A DNA stretch of 64,000 nucleotides from Sipunculus nudus (taxonomy: Eukaryota; Annelida; Sipuncula; Golfingiida; Sipunculidae). The notes under the pieces were generated by a model that did not search any database, was not told where the DNA came from, and saw only the letters and a program-made list of their open reading frames with translations. This document shows, piece by piece, positions 34,243-46,184 of the stretch (the stretch's first letter is position 1; each line of letters begins with the position of its first letter). The translations under genes and the position numbers were made by a program. Where the stretch lies: NCBI GenBank assembly GCA_026874595.1, contig CM049310.1, positions 35,502,058-35,566,057 on the forward strand, written 5' to 3'.

Positions 34243-34504
34243 AAAAAGTAGGTCATGGCTACCTATATTCTGGAAGCTACGGCCTGAAAACCTACCTTCC
34301 CCTTTTATCATAAGAAGTGAATGTTCCGTCATGACTAGTTTTATAAATTTTGATGCTGAATCTTGCAATCATGCACCAAGTGTGGTTTTATGAACGATGT
34401 CCTCAGGGTAAACAGTATCAAACACATAATAATAGTATATATAGTATCATAACCAATATATAATAACGACTTTGTTACTTATTGAGAAAATGCAGTAAAT
34501 ATCG

Positions 34505-34695
34505 GCGGAATTTAAAATTCCATTAAGATGTTATAATGAAAATAATTAGATTATGTGATGCCGTGTCCACTTGGACTGTCAAACCCCATTGTCCTCCCCA
34601 CTGCTATGTTATATAAAGTCAGCTCAAATTGGTATACCTCATGGACACTAGGTGGCAGCAAATGGTACGTGGTGTGACTGTGCCCTGCTGTATAA
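34505..34695. repeat. Direct repeat flanking the decayed LINE, left copy
   Basis: It shares long words with 36385-36595 in the same orientation: AAAATAATTAGATTATG, CAAACCCCATTGTCCTC, TTGGTATACCTCATG and ACACTAGGTGGCAGCAA. Both copies carry a CTCF-like word. Confidence 0.7.
34645..34659 (+). promoter_or_regulatory. CTCF-like motif in direct repeat, left copy
   Basis: ACACTAGGTGGCAGC fits the CTCF core with one mismatch at the first base. It sits within the repeat copy at 34505-34695. Confidence 0.4.
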
Positions 34696-34923
34696 CTTGC
34701 AAGGGCGGGGTAAATACTGATTAGATGAGAAAATGTAAATTGCCATAAGATCAGGTTTTCATTTTATTCCTCCGAGATCGAAGAGATACAAAGGTATTAC
34801 ATTAAAAAAAGTAAACAAAATGAATTCCTCTGCTAAAAATAGGTTGATGAGAAGAAAAATATGAATATAAATGTAAAGCACATCATTTAGCACCCTATTT
34901 CACAGTAAAGGTTAATGTTAATG

Positions 34924-36104
34924 TTAACTAAAATATTTTCTCAACTGGAGGTCAGAAACTTCATTGCCACATATAACTGGCAATACGTCTTGTAGAAACA
35001 GTGGTGTATTATACATAAACAGAAAGTGCTCGGTGTCCTCTATCAGAGGAAAAGCTTTACTAAACAAGATCAGATATAACTCATCCTCTCTCAAGCTTTT
35101 AAGGCAGCAAGCCGCAATTACATTTAAAAAGTCATTTATTAAGCACCAACGTTTCTTTCTATAAAACACGCCGAGGCACATACCATCATACCATGGGGTT
35201 TCATCGTTGTAATTCCCTCCATAAAGATGACATATATTAAATACTTCATGATCAACCAGCAAGTCACAGCATGCAACGAGTTTGATAAAAAAAAAGTACC
35301 TGACAGGGAATTAGGTATGTCTCTAGAATAATACCCCATTAATGAGAAAATCATGTAATCATTGTGAACAGAATTAAAGACCTGGAGATCTGACATGTCA
35401 TTACACATATTGCCGAATTGCTCAGCTTCCACAATGGTAGAGGTAGTAAACTCATTCCATTGATTTAAACCAGGTAAGGAACCTGTTCGAAAATAGAGCA
35501 TTATGTATACTCTACTAAACAATATTTATCAAGGATACGGAGCATATACCCTGTACTACCAAAAATACTCCAATGACGTCCAAAGTCAGACAATATTCTG
35601 TTCCTTAATATTCAAGATGAAGTTGTACATGAATTACCAAAGCAAAATCTGCCAAGGAAAATTATTTTTTGTCTATCAGTAAAAGCTGTAAAAGAAGGTA
35701 AACCGAGCATACTTAAGCATAGTACGGAGTGTAAACGACTTGGAAGTCCTTGTATCAATTAAGAGAACCTGTGCAAGTGTTCGAAATTTAACATGTCGTT
35801 ATCGCTTAGCGAGCACCATAGTTAGCAGCCGTACAAAGCCTTTGGAAAAAAAAACATTTTTTTGTACAGCTTAACGCTTGTTAGGGGTTTACCCACGGGG
35901 GGCGCACTCCCACTCCCAGAAGTCATAGAACATACCCAAGCCATTCCTACAGGAATACTTTGCAAGGTCACTGGCGGCAAAACTAGAATTCAATGTTATA
36001 CCTAAGTGTTTTGCGGTTCTTGTTTGCTTAAGTGAAATTCTCCCTAAATTCCAATTTCGCTGATTCTGCAGTGATCTTCCTCCGTGCAAAATGTACTCAT
36101 TCAC
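34924..36104 (-). pseudogene. Decayed LINE, C-terminal part of ORF2
   Basis: On the - strand 36104-35889 includes TRTAKHLGITLNSSFAASDL, matching the [KR]YLGxxLD motif after the RT. About 35850-35690, in another frame, reads KALYGC and later SLIDTRTSKSF, matching the KALYGCELW region. 35522-34924 gives two overlapping frames ending with VICGNEVSDLQLRKYF. Stops and frameshifts separate the pieces. It is distinct from the L1/Tx1-like element at 43.7 kb. Confidence 0.6.
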
Positions 36105-36384
36105 TATACCATCGAACCCACCGGCCTTCCTATTTTTTTTACCCCTAATGGCCTTTTAAAATTCAATTACAGTGACGGGGGCATCAAGAAAGGGATTATA
36201 ATAGAATGGAGACGTACGTATGTAACACTCCAATATATCCTTAGAGGCAAATTAAAACTGATCTTTACAATGAATATAATTATCATCTAAGTTTAGCGGC
36301 TGGCCCACACTTCACAAATTGTAGAGGGGGCTCTTTCAGTCTTTGACTAGAATCGCATGCCACTGTTAGATTTGTGTGTTTTCT

Positions 36385-36595
36385 ATTCCGTTTTAAAGTT
36401 CCATGAAGATGCTATTATTAAAATAATTAGATTATGCAACTCAATGTGATGCCATGTCAACTGGGATTAGCAAACCCCATTGTCCTCGCCACGGAGGATA
36501 ATGGAATTAAGTCAGCTCAGATTGGTATACCTCATGAACACTAGGTGGCAGCAACTGGTAAGTGGTGTGACTGTGCCCTGATGTGTAAACTGAGG
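36385..36595. repeat. Direct repeat flanking the decayed LINE, right copy
   Basis: Second copy of 34505-34695, about 80% similar by eye. The pair brackets 1.7 kb that holds the LINE remnant. Confidence 0.7.
36538..36552 (+). promoter_or_regulatory. CTCF-like motif in direct repeat, right copy
   Basis: ACACTAGGTGGCAGC again, unchanged although the surrounding repeat has diverged. Confidence 0.4.
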
Positions 36596-37395
36596 CGCTT
36601 GATTTGCTACTGGCCCAAATTAAGATTCTGACAATCACTACTGATATGATTGTAAAATTCAAATCAATATATGCAATGTCCAGTGCTTTATAGAAGATTA
36701 TGTAAATCCTATCTTTATTCTTTAAGTAATTTACACAATTTAAAGAAAAATGTTGGCCTACTTGCATATACATGACACCGTATTGACTCCAATCAGTATA
36801 ATATTAGCTTTTTATCTTAATCTTTGACCCCAAAAACACGGATATAGAATACCTCTTTGCAAATCTTGATGTGTATTGGCCAAAATACTGATTAAAAAAT
36901 ATTTCCCCATGTATACTTTTTTATTGGGTCTGTAGCTAAACCTTTCCAGATTTCGGCGTGTCGCCCAATCTTTTCTGATAGAACTGAATTTGTACAACCA
37001 TAAAATCGGATGAACATTGTACATTTGTTAGACACCAGCTCCCTCCTGGAGCAGGAATATATTAGCCAATCGCCATTTTGAAAATCCAATATGACTGACC
37101 TAACCTTCATTGGGCGCTGTAATAAAACTTTACAAATAATTTTGGCCTGACACTCAAGAAGGCTTGACGCGTTCAACAATAAAATCGACAACTTATCGCC
37201 AAATATTTCTGTTCTAAATTACACGTTTTTCTGTTTACATGTATGATCAAAATCCTCTATAATGAACCGAATGATTTTTATTAACACACATATATTACAC
37301 TAAAGAAGAAAATGAAAATAAAAAGAAAATTGATTAAAATAGAGTATTTTGATCATAACATGGAAGTAAAGGGCGGCTCGAAAATATAGTGATGT

Positions 37396-37880
37396 TCGGA
37401 TCTCCTTTTCTTAATTTTGAGTGGTTTTTTTTTTACTGGCTCAAAAACCTATCCATTTACAATAAATATGTTGGTAAAATCAGTGCTGAAGGTGATGATC
37501 AAGTGATATTTCAGTAATTAAACAATACTGCATTAATGTGCCACATGGCAAATTATTTTGTCTATTAAAAAGAAACCTATACACAATTCATGTATCTTGT
37601 ATCGGGTATATATAAAATACAGTGTATTCTCCTCGGATCTTTCGGATCTCCTTTTCTTAATTTTGAGTGGCTTTTTCACTGGCTCAAAAACCTATCCATT
37701 TACAATAAATATGTTGGTAAAATCAGTGCTGAAGGTGATGATCAAGTGATATTTCAGTAATTAAACAATACTGCATTAATGTGCCACATGGCAAATTATT
37801 TTGTCTATTAAAAAGAAACCTATACACAATTCATGTATCTTGTATCAGGTATACATAAAATACAGTGTATTCTCCTTAAA
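37396..37880. repeat. Recent tandem duplication, about 245-bp unit
   Basis: Two head-to-tail copies start at TCGGATCTCCTTTTCTTAAT and run to ATACAGTGTATTCTCCT. They are almost identical; the first has a longer T run and differs at two or three other bases. This is far less divergence than any other repeat pair here. Confidence 0.9.
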
Positions 37881-37976
37881 TTAATATATCATCTGTCAAC
37901 ATTTCGTTCATAAACCGTTTGCTTACTCCTGTACAGAAGTGGAAAAAAGCTTGGTGGCGCTAAACGTAAACATAAG

Positions 37977-37992
37977 GCACGCCACCTGGTGG
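37977..37992 (-). promoter_or_regulatory. CTCF-like motif, - orientation
   Basis: On the - strand CCACCAGGTGGCGTGC, sharing its first 14 bases with the site at 17788, in the opposite orientation. Confidence 0.45.
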
Positions 37993-38439
37993 ATGTACCG
38001 CGCAACTTCACAAACCAAGATTTCGCTAGCTTCCAGCTGGTGTTTTTCTGTGTTTCATCTTTTATACTTCTTCTCCTTGTTTGTGAGTTTTTGCGCGTGT
38101 CCAAGATCGGCCGTCTGGTCAGGCAGTCTTTATATAGGTTAAACAGACACAATTATATGGATTGTGTTTACTTACACAGAACCATAACAATGTATAAAAC
38201 CACTGAACTGGTACTGGTAAACCAGTAGAGTGCGAACCGGACTACAACGTGATTGTAAAATTCCACTTGTTTTATTCCATTGTACAAAAGGTAATATGGA
38301 TCAGCTGGAAAACGGAGCCATTCCTGCTTGGAACGGACGGTCAGGCATAAGTTGCAGTGGCAGGCAAGGAGAAAGGCCCCATGTTAGGTCAAGGTGACAA
38401 CGACGGGTTACTGACCGCGGGGTTGTTTCCTCCGCACAT

Positions 38440-39770
38440 TATAACCAGGGCTGTGTATCGGTCCGCCTCTTCCGGTACAATACGTATTGTGATACAGTTA
38501 ATTCGATACCGATACGTATTGACGATACGTTTCATTTTTCTTTGTATATCATTTCTAGATAAAAGTTCTGTTTCTTGTCTTTATATGTTTTTTTTTATTT
38601 TAACATACCACGTATTTAGTATGCTATGCTCTTAAGCAGCTTAAGCTTGATGTTAAATAAATAAACAGACCAGTTGATTTTAATTATCAAATTCTATCTA
38701 ATCAAGACTAACAAAAAGCCTTTTTCATCCTCCCCGCCCCCCCCCCCCACACCCAATATATATAAATGAAGATAGGATATATACGTTGTTAGAGGTGCTC
38801 TTTTTATTATGTGACGCGGGCGTGGCACTTTTGTGGCGGTCGTGTCTGGCCGCGTATTATTACATTTTATGTTTAATCTGGTTGAACTCTCGTTGTCATG
38901 TGAGCTTTGGGTTTTCACGCCTGGCCGAGGTCACGTGATGAGCCATGTGTAGAGATACACAGCGCTGTTTTTCCAGAGAATTCCTGAAACGCGTGCTTGC
39001 TGTGTTGTGCTAGATCTTATAGACTGTTCGAGAAGTGAAAAATTCTCGGCTTGGGGTGTGTTGTTGCAAGAACTTTCCACTAGACTGTCATTCTCCGAGA
39101 GTTAACATTTAAAGGACTTATCGTTGTGATGGTGTTGGTATACATATACTGTGCACATTATTTTTCTATGTGATTGTATTGACTTTTTGCTATACCGCTG
39201 TTTTTCTGTATAATTGTATTGATTTAGTGTATTGTAATGTTAGGGTTGTTTTAAGAATAAAATATGGTTGTTGTTAACAAAAAAACCACTGCCTTCTTTA
39301 TTCATTCCCCTAGACATTTCACGCTGCCTAGTGTTACAGAATCTGATTTTTTTTATCTCCATTACAAAATTTGTGTTCATCACGCATACGTGATCTGTTT
39401 ATATTAGGTTCTGTAACAACGTGAATGTACCTTGTTCCTAGTATAGCAATATGTGATGTGAATATCAATTTCATTAATAAAGAGGATCGTCAGTATCATT
39501 CTTTTTTCATCGCTCACATGCGCCTGTTTGTTATGGAAGTACTGACGGGAATGCGTACATACATTTATTGACAGGTCTTAAAAGCCAAAGCAACAAATAT
39601 TCAGTGCATTTTGATTTATAAATCGTCATGGTTATATTAAAGCAAATGTTTATCCCTATTCATTAGCAATCAATCGATACGACCAATACAGCATGCAACG
39701 CATTTCGGTTATCGTATCGACGCCGTGTATCGATTCGTATCGATATATCGATATACTGGTGCTTCTATGC
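38440..39770. mobile_element. hAT-like inverted-repeat composite (weak)
   Basis: The left edge CAGGGCTGTGTATCGGTCCG and GATACG-rich words (ACAATACGTATTGTGATACA) are mirrored at the right by TATCGATTCGTATCGATATA. CAGGG ends and GTATCG words are typical of some hAT elements. The LTR-like copy at 38810-39338 lies inside. The inverted repeats are low in complexity, so this is uncertain. Confidence 0.3.
38810..39338 (+). mobile_element. LTR-like repeat, shorter copy
   Basis: It starts TGTGACGCGGGCGTGG and ends AGTGTTACA. Homology to the copy at 24868-25630 covers both halves, with the TATA-bearing middle deleted here. It keeps AATAAA in AGAATAAAATATGG near the 3' side. No gag or pol sequence adjoins it. 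The flanking 5-mers (TATTA, GAATC) do not match. Confidence 0.5.
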
Positions 39771-40367
39771 GCATTTTATTCATCACGGGTTCAAATCCAG
39801 TTGCTCTGCTGATTGATCAACGAGTTTGCTCATGTGGAATAAAAGTTAATAAGATTCTTATTGTGACACGAATTGTGATCTGCAGGGACGGTCGGTTTAA
39901 AGCTCCAGAGATGACGAAGGGCCGGGGTTGCGCGAGGGGGGGGGGGATCATGCCACATAAATAAGTTTTCTCCTATTAAAGAAAATTATTACCAACAAGG
40001 TGCAGACAATAAGAGATCATCCCAGGCTCATAATAGGCTCATCATTACTGAATTAACCATGTGATAACTAGAAGACTTGAATTAATGAGTCATGCATTCC
40101 ACATAAATGATAACTCAACTTAACAGTTTGCAAAAATTAATAGTTTCTGATCGATATGATATATATATATACATAACACTATTTGCCCAGTGGGTATGCA
40201 AAACATAAACGCACCATTACCCACACCCTCTTCTCTAAATCTTGGCTACGCCCCTGCGTTCCGCCCAGTTAGTACCATTAAATGGGCGTCTTCATTTGCC
40301 CGTGTCGTTCAGAAACCTGACTGTCAATAAGCATATTTCATGCCCAATGATTTAATAAGATTTTATG

Positions 40368-40369
<2 letters not shown>

Positions 40370-40425
<56 letters not shown>

Positions 40426-40496
40426 TATATATATAATATATAATATATATATTATAGACCATATATTTATATATATATATAATTATGTATATATAA
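40370..40496. repeat. (TA)n array with palindromic TATATAATATATTATATA end
   Basis: A long TA run is followed by several TATAATATATTATA palindromes; the whole is nearly pure A/T and self-complementary. Confidence 0.9.
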
Positions 40497-40880
40497 AGTT
40501 TACTTTATACAGTATATAAAATGTGTGAAAACAAAAAGCACATTGTGCATATAGGACGGATAAGGTTCGGTTAAGTAAAACATTAATTCATTAATTTATC
40601 AAGATTCATACTTAACAGGTTATTTGCAATCGTCAGGCACTCAAGGCGCTACAAAAGTTTAAACCACCAGGAGCGCGAGCGTCGTATGCTCCGGCATAAG
40701 ATGTCCGTTTATATTTTTCAAGTTTGTTTTTCTGTTAATGGTCCGACACGGTTAAATGGGCTTGTTAGAGCAATACTTAATTCGGAGGTTTATTCATTAA
40801 TATTTTATATTAAGGTTGTGTGTTGTGTGTCCAGCTCAGAGAGATATGAGGGAGGTTGACCAACGGCTAACTGTTATGTC

Positions 40881-41200
40881 GGCTTCTGTGGCTCAGGGGT
40901 GGAGCGCATAAATCAAAGCCGGAAGATCGTGAGTTCGAATCTCAGCCAAGGCCGTGAGATTATTCACAGTCGGCCCTACCCAGGATAAGCTCTCTGCAAG
41001 CTTTATGGGAAGGCTGTGTCAAATGGCCGTGTTTCACACTCAAACGAGTGCGCTTTTCGGGGGAGGGGGGTTACCTCGGTGGAATGACCGAATAAGCGAA
41101 AGAAAACAAAAGATAGGCCGTATTTGGGGACGTATCGGTAAAATTAAACTGCGAATCTGGATCCGAATGCATCGCCCCTTTTATAGCCCTCTTATATCAT
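40881..41200 (+). mobile_element. tRNA-derived SINE (family B), + strand
   Basis: GGCTTCTGTGGCTCAGGGGT begins a tRNA-like head with box A TGGCTCAGGGGTGG and box B GAGTTCGAATCTC (40931-40943), followed by an unrelated body. It is not a tRNA gene: the 5' and 3' ends do not form a proper acceptor stem. The same head occurs on the - strand at 31133-31202. The 3' end is uncertain. Confidence 0.65.
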
Positions 41201-43199
41201 TTCAGGTTAACTCTGCCAGGACTGGAGCCTGACTATTGATCATCTGACACTTGTGTGCATATCAGCTATCAGAGTTGTCAGATTCTTCCGGAAGCCGGTT
41301 TTTTTTTTTCATGGATACTTCCGACTTTGAAGAAAGTTTCTTCCATCTTGAACTTTTCTTTTGTTTGCGTTTTATCCAACGCGGCCGATTAAAAACAAAA
41401 ACTATGCCTATAGTGAAAGTTATGATCATAGGTGTCGCATTTTGACCGTAACCTAATGTTCAGCAAATAACGATTATCGCTCGTTTGGTGAAAGCCCTGA
41501 CTTCCAATGATCAAAACATCTAGTTTCCGGAGTAAATCTGATTTGATTTAATTTTATTCATAATCTTTTGATACTTAAACCATGACCTATGCCATGTCTG
41601 ATGATTATTAACACGACCGGGGCAAAAAAAATACTTTTGTAATGTGTGATGTAAGTAGGTGTAGAGTGTTTTTAGAATTAACTACGGTTACGTACACCCT
41701 TTTGTAACAACAACTAAAAAATGAAGTGCACTTACCATAATTCTCCTCAAAAACCATTTTTGTCTTGCAAAAACCATGCTGTAAAACCAAGACAACCTCC
41801 GAAACTGTCAGCTGAGTCCAAGCAGATGTTTACTTGTAGTATTTACGAGTCCGTGATAACAGATTGATCTATCTTAATGCCGTGACGAAACCCCACTGCA
41901 TCAGGAATACTCCCCGTGTGTCGATCTATCCTCTGTCCCACTTTTTTTCTCGCCATTAACCTTGAATGCACATAGACGTGAGTACCATGCTGTGTATATT
42001 ATGTTGTGCTGACGAACCCTGATAAATCAGTTCAGCGCTCGGTCGTAGGGTCACGGTATCAAACTACCCATACTATGCGAGTCCCCAAACAGTTTTGATA
42101 CACAAGGGTAGCCAGCGTTAAATAGAGCTACGGTCGTCTGGGTTTTTAAAGGAGGCGAGTGCCCCCATATATGATGGTGTACACATTTCTGAATGAGGAC
42201 AGATAGTGGTATTGACAGGCTTGGGGTTATCGTCCTCAGAATAACTAAGCGTGACAAAATGAGCCCAGGCCTTCAATAGACCCTGCACCTTGCAAGATCG
42301 AGAGGAACAAAGGCTGAATCCTCATGTGTGTGATGGTGTGTGTGTGGGTGTGTCTGTTTGTAAGTGCTGATAGGGCATACCAAATGTCCATTGCATACCT
42401 ACCGCAAAGGTCAACTAAATGAATTGCCAGATATGTATGCCCCCCTTGTTGTTTTAGTTTAGGAACAAATAACTTTGATGTCCGATCAGGTCTATTTTCA
42501 AATAATCTTCCAAATATTGTTCCCCGGGAAACTGTATCAATTATCTGCTCGCCTTCAACAGAAAGTTCAGTTTTATTAATATAATAACCAAACTTACATT
42601 ACAACATTAAAATGTAATGTTTGGATTGTGAGGTTTTAAAACTCAATTGTAATTTCCACTCTTTAAATATCTTGATATTATGAATTTTTTTTTAACTGGC
42701 CATTTACCAAATTACCACATTTACCTTGGTCAATACTCAGTCTCTTTTCCGTACATCAACCTTCCCTATCCCTCTCTCAGGAGGGGAAAAGGTCCAAGTA
42801 TTGTTTTAATGGAAACTCTCCCTGGTTAACTGCAACATTACAAGGTTGTATAAATGCGAAAACATTTTAAATTTAATCGGCCATTCGATGTCAAATGAGC
42901 AAAATGGCGGTTTTTAGAATACTAGTATTATAGATTTACAGTCTTCGATTATGGTAATAATAAGAACTATCACGGATGAAATATCTAAAATGGGTAAAAC
43001 TATTTTTTTGGCAGAAGGATCTGTATACTATTACCGGTTCACATTCCCTATTTGTATTTCAATGTTGTTGTGGTTAAAATACTCTTGGTTGGGAATAACT
43101 GATTAAAAAAATATTTCGGTATGTTAATTTATATTTCTCATTTTCTTTAATTCTGTTTTTTTTGTAACCTTTATATAGCTTGTTAAAGCTTTATTGAAG

Positions 43200-43220
43200 T
43201 ACACACACACACACACACAT
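43200..43220. repeat. (CA)10 microsatellite
   Basis: Ten CA units. Confidence 0.85.
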
Positions 43221-43734
43221 AAATCATGCAGGTCAGACAAGGTGTGACATTTCAGTGTAGTATAAACACCAAACCAAGCATGAAAACGTCATCAGATGCT
43301 CATGATAACCCCTACGCACTTTAAAGGCTGTACCCCTTGACGGACAAGGTTAGAATATCCTAATAAAATGTCATTTTATATGGATTCTGTACAGTCCTTG
43401 TATATTGATTCTGAGATTCAGGTCTTCCAGATTTCTCTAGTCACCTGAAAAGAAATTGAAAATATCTTAACCTCTGACCTCAATGGTTGACATTCTGACA
43501 CCGAGATCGGCGAGGTTCTTCCTTTTGTAATTGGTCACATACATGGTAAGTCTGTCCACCATGGTGAAAGGTGGGGATATTTCCCTAAGCTAGTTCAATC
43601 CATGGTAATCCACTCCACAGCAACTGTAGGATTCAAATATTTTGTGATGTTATAAAGGGATATTGTTTATCTTCTCTTGGAGAAAATTTTGGTCTTGTAT
43701 TTTTGACTTATCTTGGAAAATTTCTAATCTAAAC

Positions 43735-44493
43735 ATGGCAAGTCAGGAATAGATGTTGTTGGATAAACTGGGGGATATGGAGCAGAGTTTAAAGCAGCAC
43801 ATGGAACAAACATTACAGGTAAAACTTAATGACTTGCATAAAACTTTAGCAGCAGACATAAATAATATAAACACTAGAATAGACAGCATGCAGGTAGAAT
43901 TAGGTCAGGGTAGAGAGGAAATGAAAAGACAGGTCACAGCTTTAGAAACAAAATGTAATGAGAGCATATGCTTTATGAAGAGAGAAATGAAGGAACAGAT
44001 TTCAGACGTCAGAGATAAATTACACAGACAGGAGATAGAGATGAGGGAAACAAATGCAGATTTGGAAAGAGAGATAAATGAATTGAAATTAAAGATGGAT
44101 GATTTGGAACAACATGGGCGTCGTACATCTGTACGAATATTTGGAGTAACAGAAAGTGCTGAAAATTGTGAACTAGAAGCCATGAAACTATTCAGGCAAA
44201 TAGGAGTTCCAGTTGAAAGCTGGATGATAGAGAGAGCACATAGAGCTGGTAGGCCAGGAGGTAAACACCCTAGAGCAATTCTTGTAAAATTTGTCAGCTG
44301 GAAATTTAAGGACCAAGTTGTTAGAGCAAGAAAACAGTGAAAGGGTCAGGTGTAATTATAGTAGAAGACTTTACAAAAACTAGGTTTGATCTGCTCAAAC
44401 AAGCCAAACAGCATCCACAAGTAGAGGCCGCATGGACCTCTGATGGCACTATTATTGTAAAATTAACAAGTGGTCACAAAAAGTCTTTCATCT
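43735..44493 (+). pseudogene. LINE ORF1 protein (coiled coil plus RRM-like), broken
   Basis: ORF1 proteins bind LINE RNA and chaperone it. An ATG at 43735 is followed after five codons by TAG (43750-43752); the long frame then runs 43753-44340 (195 codons). Residues 1-125 are charged heptad-like coiled coil (for example EINELKLKMDDLEQHGRR). Then RTSVRIFGVTE and IERAHRAGR match the RRM-like and [IV]ERAHR[VT]G blocks of L1 ORF1. After the TGA at 44338 the C-terminal domain continues in another frame to TGA at 44494 (words IIVEDFTKTRFDLLKQAK), showing a frameshift near 44335. Confidence 0.75.
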
Positions 44494-45178
44494 GAGAAAG
44501 ATCTTAAGAGATTATAACTGATATATATATATATATATGTCATGCTGTATACTGCATGAAGAATGAAATACAGGTATTTGGTAAAACTGTGTGAACTAAA
44601 CACATTTTTACACGAGATACATAAATAACAGAGTAGTATTGTATTTCATGTTAAACTTTAATATGTTTCTATTGATTCCATCACTTTAGAGCACAACATA
44701 AAACAATATGTAGATCATATTATTTCTTTTAATATTTTTATCAAAGTGAACCTGCTGTAAAATTGGGTAATGCCACTATTGAGAAGTGGCACTAAATATT
44801 TTGAAGAAGTTTTGTACCCAATGTTTTTACAATAATGAAGACAAATGTACCTAGCTGAGTTTATTTTGAAGTGTTGTATTGAAAGCTGTGGAGTGGAAAC
44901 CATGGTGGACCACCTGTTCTTTGTTCCAAATAAGCTAAAGGATATAAAGGAACAAAGGACACCCAGAGACTCTCTTTGTTATAATCTGTTGCCTGTTTTG
45001 GCTTTTGGTCCTTTTCATAAAGACAAGAGCAAAGCTGTTTAAATCCTATAGCACTTGTTTCAACTTGAAACATAATGGTAACTGCACCTTCAGGCATTGG
45101 AATAGTTTATGGACAAATTGTAAATGAAAATTTCAACTGGTCATGGTATCACTCTAGAAACGACCACAATTCAATAAC

Positions 45179-46184
45179 ATGAATAAACATTTTAACCTGC
45201 TCACTTTAAATGTTAGAGGACTCAATAATTTTAAGAAACGAAAATCAATTTTTAGATGGTTGCACAGGCAAAAAGCAGAAATAATATTTTTACAAGAAAC
45301 TTATGGGTCGGTTAGAAATGAAAATCAATGGAAAAATGAATGGGGAGGTCAAATCTATTGGAGTCATGGCTCTAGCCAGAGCAGAGGTGTTGCGATTTTG
45401 TTGAAAAATACTTTAGACTTTAAATGTAAACAAGAGGTTCATGTTCAAGGAAGATTCAGTTTGTTGAGAGTAGAAATTTATGGTGTTGATTATATTCTAA
45501 TAAATGTATATGCTCCGAATGCTGCTAGTGAACAAATATTGTTTTATGCTCATATTTCAGACAAAATAAGAGATGCAATGTTTGAGGCTGATGCTAATGT
45601 TATTATCGGGGGAGACATGAACTGTATTTTAAATGATGAACTGGACAGGAAAGGAGGTATATGTGGGACAAGGAAAGGTGTTGTTAATATCATATATGAA
45701 ATTATGGAAGAATATGACTTGTGTGATGTTTGGAGGGTAAAATATCCTTGCTTGAAACAATTTACATGGAGCCGTAAAAACCCAACATATATAGACGCCT
45801 CGATTATTGGTTTATTTCAAGAAATTTATTTGATTTCATTTCAGCTGTAAACATTGGATATTCTAACCATACTGACCACAACCCAGTTTTTGTTTCCATT
45901 GGAAATAATCAGCAAATTAAAAAAGGAAGTGGTTTATGGAAGCTAAACGCATCATTTTTGAATGTTGAAGAATATATCAAATTGATAAAGAATGGGATAT
46001 CTAACTGGCTTGAAGATATATCAGGTACTAACGACCCGAGAATTATATGGGAATATTTTAAATACAAAATTAGACAAGTGTCAATTAATTATGGAAAGGA
46101 AAGAGCAAAGAGAAATAAAGACAGAGAGAAGGATTTAGAGGAAAAAATTTTTCCTTTCTGTGGAATTCTGGGAAGGAACAATTG
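45179..46184 (+). pseudogene. LINE ORF2, apurinic-type endonuclease domain, frameshifted
   Basis: The N-terminal endonuclease nicks target DNA for reverse transcription. LLTLNVRGLNN, EIIFLQETYG, SRGVAILLKN, LINVYAPN and IIGGDMNC appear in family order in the first frame (45179 to the TAA at 45848). A one-base lesion near 45797 shifts the frame; RLDYWFIS and later TDHNP, the final catalytic box, are read in another frame. The linker (to about 46150) is then interrupted where the RT should begin. Confidence 0.8.

Larger units (their letters stand above)
39770..43500. other. Non-genic stretch with SINE and (TA)n only
   Basis: Apart from the SINE at 40881 and the array at 40370, nothing was recognised. 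42000-42260 is less AT-rich but gives only a 68-residue frame without family features. Confidence 0.5.

Noticed and set aside
33998-34393. 131-codon + strand ORF containing NGTRTHNLAVTSPAQYSLRH
   Set aside because: It is the reverse reading of a tRNA-derived SINE; the tRNA-like head and box B are clear on the - strand.
37939-38228. Overlapping + strand ORFs with a hydrophobic stretch (YFFSLFVSF)
   Set aside because: Two frames overlap across the same DNA with no family match; only the CTCF-like word at 37977 was kept.
40881-40955. tRNA gene
   Set aside because: Boxes A and B are present, but the ends do not pair into an acceptor stem and the head continues into a SINE body found elsewhere.
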